Positions 29,922-36,938 of a DNA stretch of 36,938 bases are shown piece after piece; position 1 is the first letter of the stretch, and every line of letters begins with the position of its first letter. The notes beneath the pieces are model-generated. The model made no database searches. It saw only the letters and a program-made list of their open reading frames with translations, and was not told where the DNA came from. The stretch lies in contig PS015243.1 in the NCBI GenBank assembly GCA_048213135.1, positions 9,371 through 46,308 on the forward strand, read 5' to 3'. Source of the stretch: Reclinomonas americana ATCC 50394 (taxonomy: Eukaryota > Jakobida > Jakobea > Jakobida). The translations under genes were made by a program, and so were the position numbers.

Positions 29922-32511
29922 TCACAGTTCCAGTGTGAACTGCCCACACGCCTCACGCAGTGCACGCATCACATCGAGCACCTCCTGCGAAGTTGGCCGA
30001 TCAGGGCGCATGGTCATGCATCGCATGCCGAGCTCAAACATCGGTTCGGCAATGTGTGGCGTCCACTCTGCTCCTCTGTCCACCAGTTCCATCACGCGCA
30101 GCGAGGCAGGTGAGTCGTCCCACTCCACAGACCAATCCACCACCATGGCCACAGGCTTGCCGGTGACCAGCTGGACAAGCACAATGCCCACACTGTACAC
30201 GTCGTGCTTGGGTTGTGGACGGCGCACGCGCATCGCCATTGGGTCCATGTAGTCCAGCGTGCCGGCGGCGGTTGTTGTCTGCGAAGAAAGAAATGAGACA
30301 GTGAAGAAGAGAGAGGGAAAGACAAGCGAACAGACCTTGCCATCTGCAATCGACCGTGCGATGCCAAAGTCACCGAGACATGGCTCCAGTCGGTGATCGA
30401 GGAGCACGTTGGAGGGCTTGATGTCGCGGTGCACCACATTGTTCTGTGAGGGAGGTGAGTGAGGCGAGGAACAAAGCATAAAACACAACAGCGAGAAAGG
30501 AGAAAGTGAGAGAGACTTGGAGACACAAGGAGAGAGGAGAGAAAAGGGCAAGAATAGATAGCAAGGGGCTATTCAGAGAGAGAACACGTGAGATTGGGAG
30601 AGACAACAACAGCGAAAGAGTGACGAGAGAAGAGGAAGAGAATGCAGAACAGAGAGCTCGGGTGACGGAGAGGGTGAATGGGATGGAGGATGGTATCCAC
30701 ATCGCTCAAACCTTGTGCAAGAACACCACAGCCTCGGCAAGTCCGAGGCCAATCTGCACACGCTGCACGACAGAGAGTGGTGCACGGCCTGCGCGTGGCA
30801 GTAGCAATAGATCCTCCAGATTGGGAACTCTGTGTGCTCACTCAGTGAGAAGATGATGGTGGAGTGAGGGGGAAGGAGATGGAAACGCACTGCAGGGCCT
30901 TGTACACGAGACAGCGTGCCTTATCGTCGCCCACCGAGTAGCCGACAAGAGGCACAATGCGACGGTCACGCAGGCGTCCGAGGGTGGCCACCTGCGAGGA
31001 GAGAAGGATGAGAACGGAGATAAGAGAGAAGAAACAGGACAGAGACACCGACCTCGCTCTCGAACGACTCCACCGTCCACGGTGCATCGGGATCGAGCAA
31101 CTTGATGGCCACGTGCATCTCACGAAGCAGGGTAATGAACACGGCACCCTGACCACCCTCGCCGACCTTGAGGCGGGGAGAGAAAGAGTTGGTGGCGTGC
31201 ACGATCTCGGGCCACTCGAAGCGCTGCACCGAGGTGTCGACTGTGGATGAAAAAAGAGTGAGAATGAGTGAGAATGGGGGACTCAGACCACAGACCTTGG
31301 GTGAGAAGGAGATCCTGTCGCAACTGGGAGATAAGTTGATTGCTTTCTTGCAGCTGCGAGGTGAGGTCGTCCTTGTCGCGCAAAGCCGCAGCCAGCTGAG
31401 CCTGCAGTTGGCCGTGAGCTCGCTGCAATTCCGAGTTGGCTTGCTGAAGTTGGGCATTCTTCTGCTGCTCCTCAATCTTGGCTCGCTCAAGCTCCGCGTT
31501 GGTTCGTTGCAACTGGGCATTCTTCTGTTGCTCCTCAGCCTTGCCTCCTTCGAACTCTGCATTGGCTCGCTGCAGCTGAGCGACGATGTCCTCATGCTCT
31601 CGCCGCTGTCGATCCCACTCCCGCTGCTGCTGCTGCCGCTCTTGCTGTGCTGCGGCAAGATCGCGCTGGAGTTGCGCAAGGAGTGCGTCCTTGTCGGCGA
31701 GCTGGCGTGTAACGGTGGGATCATCAACAGCGGACTGCGATTTACGAGAGGGCGAGGGAGACACGGAACGGTTGTGAGAAGTGAGTTTCACGAGCAACAA
31801 GAAGCAGAAAGTGGCACTCTCCGTCTCACCTGGCGTGCTGGCACTGCATCATATTCGCCAGGAACGACACAGAAGGACAAACCACAGGTGGTGGAGCGTG
31901 AACACGAACACAACATGCCAACAGACAAAATAGAGGTCAATACCTGCAGGAGGTGGGGATCGCGGCTGCTGTTGTTGTTGTTGGCGTGGTGGTGCGGGTT
32001 GCACAGCGAGGCGGTCGAGCAACTCGGCAACTTGCTGCATGCCACAGTCGCGTGCCCATTGAGCCGCCGTCTTGCCCTTTTTGTTGACCATGGGAATGAG
32101 GTCGGGGAAGCGAGTGGCCAGGAGTCGCACAATGGGTTCGTGGCCCTTGAAGGCAGCCCAGTGCAGTGCAGTGGACTGCGGATCACCGGTACTGTCATTG
32201 GTGACCGCCCGCACCATCTCCGGCGGACATCGTCGCTCATCGGCAAGCAACCACTCCACCACTTGCAGATACCCACTCTCAGCAACCGTCATCAGTGGCG
32301 TCAAGCCATAGTCGCTGACCATTTGTGCGAGTTGTGGTCCGACACCACTCTCCTCCCACAAATACTCCAACACAGAGAGATGGCCTCTCCAAGCGGCATA
32401 GAAAAATGCCGAGCAGCCACCAGGACTCATCTCCTCTCTCTTCAGCAGACTGTGTGCGCCCTCACTCGCCACCAATTCGCGCAGTGCCTTCACATCGCCA
32501 TTCAGTCCCAT
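29922..32511 (-). CDS. Paralog F: ankyrin - coiled coil - RLK/Pelle-like kinase
   Basis: The protein has 630 residues, the shortest of the kinase-bearing copies because of its coiled coil. Exons: 32511-31944, 31843-31830 (microexon), 31734-31296, 31240-31053, 30991-30891, 30829-30712, 30443-30336, 30278-29922. All joins keep phase. Ankyrin-type repeats cover residues 1-189, the coiled coil 195-340 and the kinase 341-625. Lys387 (VAIK), Glu403, Asp483 (HRDIKPSN) and Asp501 (DFG) are present, and YMDPMAM replaces the APE motif. The start is MGLNGDVKAL, in line with MAxxGDVKAL of the paralogs. Its 5' end faces the duplicated first exon of DHX8, about 480 bases away, so the two may share a promoter region. 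Confidence 0.86.
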
Positions 32512-32994
32512 CTCCCATGCTTTCTTACGAGGAGCACTGCCACCAAAGAGGCAAAAGCAGAAGCGCGAGTGAGAGCGAGAGAGAGAGAATGCCACCTGAC
32601 AACATCACAGCACACCTCATTTTCTTTGATCCCGAGACTGAGCGAATCAACGGCAGCTCCCTCTCTGTGCCTCACACTCCACGCCCTCTCTTCGCAAGCA
32701 CGCGTTCTGCTCAGCCTTTTGGCCCCAACCCTTTTTCTCCGCGTGTCCTGTTTCAATGTCGACGTCGCACTGTTGTGCACGAGAGCAATGTGGCCTTGCG
32801 AGAGCAAGCGCGCTCTCTCACTCACTTGCGCACTTTCTCACTCTGCGTCTCACGGCAAGCCTCACTGTGTGCCTCACAACTTGTCTCAATGCAACAATGT
32901 CCTGGCTGATCTTCAATCACTTCTTATCTTGTAAGACCTTAACGCGAAGGCACATCGCGCTCTGTTCTCCTACGAAACACAGCCTTCCTTATAC
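32512..32994. promoter_or_regulatory. Divergent region between F (-) and the DHX8 exon copy (+)
   Basis: F side: 59-nt 5' intron-like segment, family box at 32732-32755 (CAGGACACGCGGAGAAAA, minus strand) and CGACGTCG at 32760-32767. DHX8 side: AAGACCTTAACGCGAAGGCA at 32933-32952, repeated with small changes at 33387-33406 before the second exon copy. Confidence 0.45.
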
Positions 32995-33213
32995 ATGGCC
33001 TCCTCCTCTAGTGGTGGAGGCGACGAAATCCGCCGCCTCCAATACCTCTCTCTCGTCTCTCGCGTGTGCGTCGAGCTAGAGAACCACCTCGGTGTCAGCG
33101 ACCACACCCTCGCCGAGTTCGTCATTGAGCTGGCCAACAGCGCCACCAATGCGCGGCACTTTAGCTCGCAACTGACGGAGAATGGCGCAGAAGGGGGAAG
33201 AGAGAGTTTGCAA

Positions 33214-33256
<43 letters not shown>

Positions 33257-33312
33257 AGCAAAGAAGTGGATGCAGTGAGCATGGTGGATGCTTGCTCTCT
33301 ATCTCTTCTTAA
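32995..33312 (+). pseudogene. Upstream duplicate of DHX8 first exon
   Basis: The first 196 bases from ATG match 33450-33645 without a difference: MASSSSGGGDEIRRLQYLSL, then VSRVCVELENHLGVSDHTL through LTENGAE. After that the frame runs into GGRESLQRERKRERE from a GA microsatellite and stops at 33312 (105 residues). It has no donor at the position used by the second copy. It could be expressed as a short protein, act as an alternative 5' exon, or be inert. Its own copy of the AACGCGAAGGCACA element lies 54 bases upstream. Confidence 0.65.
33215..33252. repeat. (GA)n microsatellite
   Basis: It lies directly after the duplicated DHX8 coding segment and replaces the rest of the exon there. Confidence 0.95.
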
Positions 33313-33449
33313 CATGCTTGCACTCTTACCTGTGCCTCACAGCTCGCAAGTTGTCCCATCGAAGTCCTCCTTATCATTTTCTTTGCAAGACCGTAACGCG
33401 AAGGCACAGCGCTGCTCTGTTCTTAGCCTAAGAGCCTTCTCCTCCTCCA

Positions 33450-34987
33450 ATGGCCTCCTCCTCTAGTGGTGGAGGCGACGAAATCCGCCGCCTCCAATAC
33501 CTCTCTCTCGTCTCTCGCGTGTGCGTCGAGCTAGAGAACCACCTCGGTGTCAGCGACCACACCCTCGCCGAGTTCGTCATTGAGCTGGCCAACAGCGCCA
33601 CCAATGCGCGGCACTTTAGCTCGCAACTGACGGAGAATGGCGCGGAGATGCCCGAGTCGTTTGCGGAGAACTTGTTCAAGTTGATTCAGCGGATGAAGCC
33701 CAGTGCGGCTTCAAGTGGCGCAAGTGGAAGTGGAAGTGGCGCGAGTGGCAGTGGCGCGAGTGCGGCGGTGGCGAGTGCGGATGTGAGGTGAGTGTGTGTG
33801 TGTGTGTGTGGAGAGAGCGGGAGAGTGCGTGTGTTGTCGACGTCAAAGTGTCACACTTCTATGTGACTCTTCTCCTCACTCTCACTCTCGCACACTTTCA
33901 CTCACTTGTGCACACTCTACAGCTCCCTCTCACGCTCACACACGCGCACTCTTTGCACACAGAGAGAGCACTGATCGTCAAAGTGTCACACTTTTATGTG
34001 ACTCTTCTCTCTCTCACTCTCCCCCCTTCTCACGCACACATGCGCGCTCTTTTCGCTCAGACAAGAAGCGTTGACGATCAAAGTGTCACTCACACACTCT
34101 CTCTCACACATGTACTCTCATGTACACACACTCTACTCTCTCTCACTCTCAGGGAGCCTTGACGACCAAAGTGTCACACTTTTACGTGACTCTTGTCTCT
34201 TGCACTCACTCTCACACTCCTTCTCTCATGCACACTCTCACATACGCACTCACTTGCTCAGACAAGAAGAACCTTCACGATCGAAGTGTCACTTTCATGA
34301 GACTTTGACTTTCACATCACACTGTTGCTCGTGTCTGCCTGCCCTCTCCCTTCTGCTCCCTCTATCTTCACTCTCTTCTCCTCTCATCTCCTTCTCCTTT
34401 CATGCGCGCGCGTGTTTTTCGTGGACATGTCCAATCCATTGTTGCCGCTCACACTCCTTTCCTCCTCGCAGTGGGAAGCGCGCCATGTTCCCCGGCTTGA
34501 GCGTGCCCGACGCACCCGGTCCGATTCCCGTTCAAGTTGGAACCACGCGCAAGCGCGATCGCAGTCCGACCGACGACGACGACGACGACGATGGCGGTGA
34601 TAGGCGCAAGCGACAGCGCGACTTGGAGGGAGGTTCGCGCTCTCCGCCGCCGCCTCGTGGCGATCGTGAGCGGGGGCGGCGCAGTCCGAGTCCGCGGAGC
34701 TCGAGGGGAAGGAGGAGTCCGAGTCCGCCGCCGCGAGGGGGGAGGTCGGAGCGGGGTGGTGCGAGTGGAAGTGGAGTTGCGTCAACAGGGAAAGGGCTGA
34801 GTGAGTGAGGCTCTCGTGCTCTCGAGCTGGCTTTACTGTCTTTCTTTCGTGCTTGTTCTTCAACACATTATCGGACGCGTACTTGTGTTCCTCTCTCTTT
34901 CTCTCGCTCTCTTTCTCTCTCGCTCTTGTCTTCTTCTCAGTTCCTTTCCGCCAGTTTGTCACCCGTTCTCTTCCTCTCGCCTTCTGC

Positions 34988-35026
<39 letters not shown>

Positions 35027-36722
35027 ACTCGAGTCGTTTTTCACCCCTCACTCGCGCTTGCATCCCTCCCCTTGCGTTCCTTTTCTCTCTTTCTCACTCT
35101 CTTTCTCTCCCTCTCTCTCTCTATTCCTCACTCTCTCTCTCTTCTTCACTCTCTCTCTCTCCCTCCCTCTCTCTCGCTGATAATCATTTTTCACTCTATC
35201 ACAATGCGCCGTGTGGTTCACAACTTCTCACCTTTACTCATCGCATCCTTCTCTCCACCTTACTTTTTTATCTCTCCGTCTCATGCCCCCTCTCTCTTTC
35301 CTCTCTCTTCTTCCTGTCTCTCTCCTCTCCACTTCCTCATTGCGCTCCCCGTCTCTCTCCCCCACCCAACCCCCCTCTTTCTCCCCCTTCCTCTATCCCC
35401 TTCTCTTCCCCCTTCAGTCTTCCCCCTTCAGTCTTACCCCTTCTCTTCCCCTTCTCTTCCCCCTTCTCTTCCCCCCCCCTCTCTCTCCCCTCTCCCCCTT
35501 TTCCCTTCTCCCTTCGTCTTCCCCCTTCGTCTTCCCCCTTCGTCTTCCCCCTTCGNNNNNNNNNNNNNNNNNNNNNNNNNNNNNNNNNNNNNNNNNNNNN
35601 NNNNNNNNNNNNNNNNNNNNNNNNNNNNNNNNNNNNNNNNNNNNNNNNNNNNNNNNNNNNNNNNNNNNNNNNNNNNNNNNNNNNNNNNNNNNNNNNNNNN
35701 NNNNNNNNNNNNNNNNNNNNNNNNNNNNNNNNNNNNNNNNNNNNNNNNNNNNNNNNNNNNNNNNNNNNNNNNNNNNNNNNNNNNNNNNNNNNNNNNNNNN
35801 NNNNNNNNNNNNNNNNNNNNNNNNNNNNNNNNNNNNNNNNNNNNNNNNNNNNNNNNNNNNNNNNNNNNNNNNNNNNNNNNNNNNNNNNNNNNNNNNNNNN
35901 NNNNNNNNNNNNNNNNNNNNNNNNNNNNNNNNNNNNNNNNNNNNNNNNNNNNNNNNNNNNNNNNNNNNNNNNNNNNNNNNNNNNNNNNNNNNNNNNNNNN
36001 NNNNNNNNNNNNNNNNNNNNNNNNNNNNNNNNNCCCCATCTCTTCCCCCATGTCTTCCCCCTTCGTCTTCTTGCTCTTCCCCTTCCTCTTCCCCCTTGCT
36101 CTTCTCCCTTGCTCTTCTCCCTTCTCCCCCTTTCCCCTCCCCCTTCCCCTCCCCCTTTCCCCTCCCTCTTTCCCCTCATCTCCCTTCTTCCCCCTTTCTG
36201 CCCCCTTTCCCCCTTCCCCCCTCACCTCCCCTCTTCCCTTCGCCCTTTTCCTCACCCCCTTTCCCTTCGCAGTCCCGCCAACCCGTCGAACTCGAAATCA
36301 ACACCGTCTACAAGGGCACCGTGGCCAACATCACCGACTACGGCGCTTTCGTCCAACTGAAAGAGACCGCCACCGGCCTCCCCGTCGCCGGCCGCCGCGA
36401 GGGCCTCCTGCACGCCTCCGAAGTGGTGTCGTCGCGCACCGGCGCCGACGTCAAGGACAAGCTGCGACGCAACGAGGAGGTCTTTGTCAAGCTGCTGGCC
36501 ATGGCCGGCACGCGCATGACACTGACCATGCGCGACATTGATCAACGCACGGGCGCCGATCGCGCCCCCCGACGACCACCGCCGCCGGCGACACGCGGCC
36601 CGACCAGCATGTCGGCCACCAGCTCCAACTCGGTGCCGATTGGCGGTGGGGCGAGTGGGGGTACCGGGGCGGCCGCCTTTATCGGCGACGACACGGTGGA
36701 GGCCAGGAGGCCGAACAAGAAG
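33450..36722 (+). CDS. DHX8: DHX8/Prp22-type spliceosomal DEAH helicase, N-terminal part
   Basis: This enzyme releases spliced mRNA from the spliceosome in the nucleus. Visible exons: 33450-33787, 34472-34800 and 36273-36722; the gene runs off the window. Exon 1 carries the conserved N-terminal helical region (LQYLSLVSRVCVELENHLGV, LAEFVIELA, ENLFKLIQRMKP). Exon 2 is Arg/Ser/Asp-rich (DDDDDDDGGDRRKRQRD and SPSPRSSRGRRSPSPPP), an RS-like segment typical of these proteins. Exon 3 holds the S1 RNA-binding domain: YKGTVANITDYGAFVQL, GLLHASEV, VKLLAMAGTRMTLTMRDIDQ. The helicase core is not reached. Exons 1 and 2 join cleanly, but exon 2 ends in phase 1 while exon 3 begins in phase 0. A further exon therefore probably lies in the repeat and gap region 34801-36272. 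The order N-helical, RS, S1 is diagnostic for DHX8. Confidence 0.85.
33840..34310 (+). repeat. Intronic tandem repeat with internal palindromes (DHX8 intron 1)
   Basis: About five copies, spaced 85-135 bases, of a unit containing AAAGTGTCACACTTTTATGT followed by GACTC. They begin near 33844, 33979, 34079, 34164 and 34280. Each good copy has two overlapping inverted repeats: AAGTGT-C-ACACTT, and GTCACA-6 nt-TGTGAC. The filler is CT/CA-rich. Confidence 0.75.
34801..36272 (+). other. DHX8 intron(s), CT-rich, with collapsed tandem repeat and gap
   Basis: It starts GTGAGTGAGG and ends in a long pyrimidine tract with TTCGCAG. A CCTTCGTCTTCCC-like unit repeats on both sides of the N run at 35556-36033, so the gap is probably a collapsed satellite. 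It may hide a small exon. Confidence 0.7.
35556..36033. other. Assembly gap (478 N)
   Basis: It lies inside a pyrimidine tandem repeat in the DHX8 intron region. Confidence 1.

Positions 36723-36938
<216 letters not shown>

Noticed and set aside
34805-36272. Ser/Pro/Leu ORF running from the end of DHX8 exon 2 into the S1 exon
   Set aside because: It is open only because the intron is CT-rich. GTGAGT and TTCGCAG define the exon edges, and the S1 homology starts after the acceptor.

Overview
This is a nuclear genome window from an intron-rich unicellular eukaryote. The genes are split by spliceosomal (GT-AG) introns. The introns are very pyrimidine-rich on the coding strand, so CT-rich or GA-rich sequence usually shows which strand is transcribed. 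Exons are GC-rich, and microsatellites and assembly gaps (seven N runs) are frequent. The gene content includes a DHX8/Prp22 splicing helicase, a FAM221 protein and RLK/Pelle-like kinases. This fits a free-living protist, but I cannot name the lineage. Exon joins below were worked out by hand from splice signals and codon phase, not from transcripts.

Layout: 1-2104 is degenerate tandem repeat and CT sequence. 2105-4116 (+) is an ATP-grasp ligase in two visible exons. 4591-14214 is a minus-strand array of ankyrin/coiled-coil/kinase paralogs: A (4591-7426, complete), B (7914-8918, lacking a kinase), a kinase-tail relic (9449-9643) and C (10212-13969, same N-terminus but a different kinase). 14614-15989 (+) is a partial FAM221 gene. 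Three blocks follow, each pairing a small multi-spanning membrane protein (M1, M2, M3) with a complete ankyrin kinase (D on +, E and F on -). 32995-36722 (+) is the 5' part of DHX8/Prp22, with its first exon duplicated in tandem.

The main system is the six-member family (A-F). Each member has about four or five ankyrin-type repeats, a conserved 14-nt microexon and a coiled coil of 7-residue-periodic repeats. A, D, E and F then carry a six-exon RLK/Pelle-like (IRAK-related) kinase with intact Lys, HRD and DFG residues. The kinase exons are almost invariant in length, whereas coiled-coil length differs by exact multiples of 21 nt. B stops inside the coiled coil. C carries an uncharacterised middle domain and a different TKL-type kinase, and a decayed Pelle-type kinase tail lies just 3' of it in the same orientation. 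This looks like a rapidly duplicating and recombining signalling family, comparable in organisation to immune or recognition gene clusters, but no function is shown by the sequence.

The family also shares an upstream element pair: a CAGGACACGCGGAAAA-like box and a CGACGTCG-like box. The linked membrane proteins share the signature LRFFWDDPRxGxxGR and have no family I recognise.
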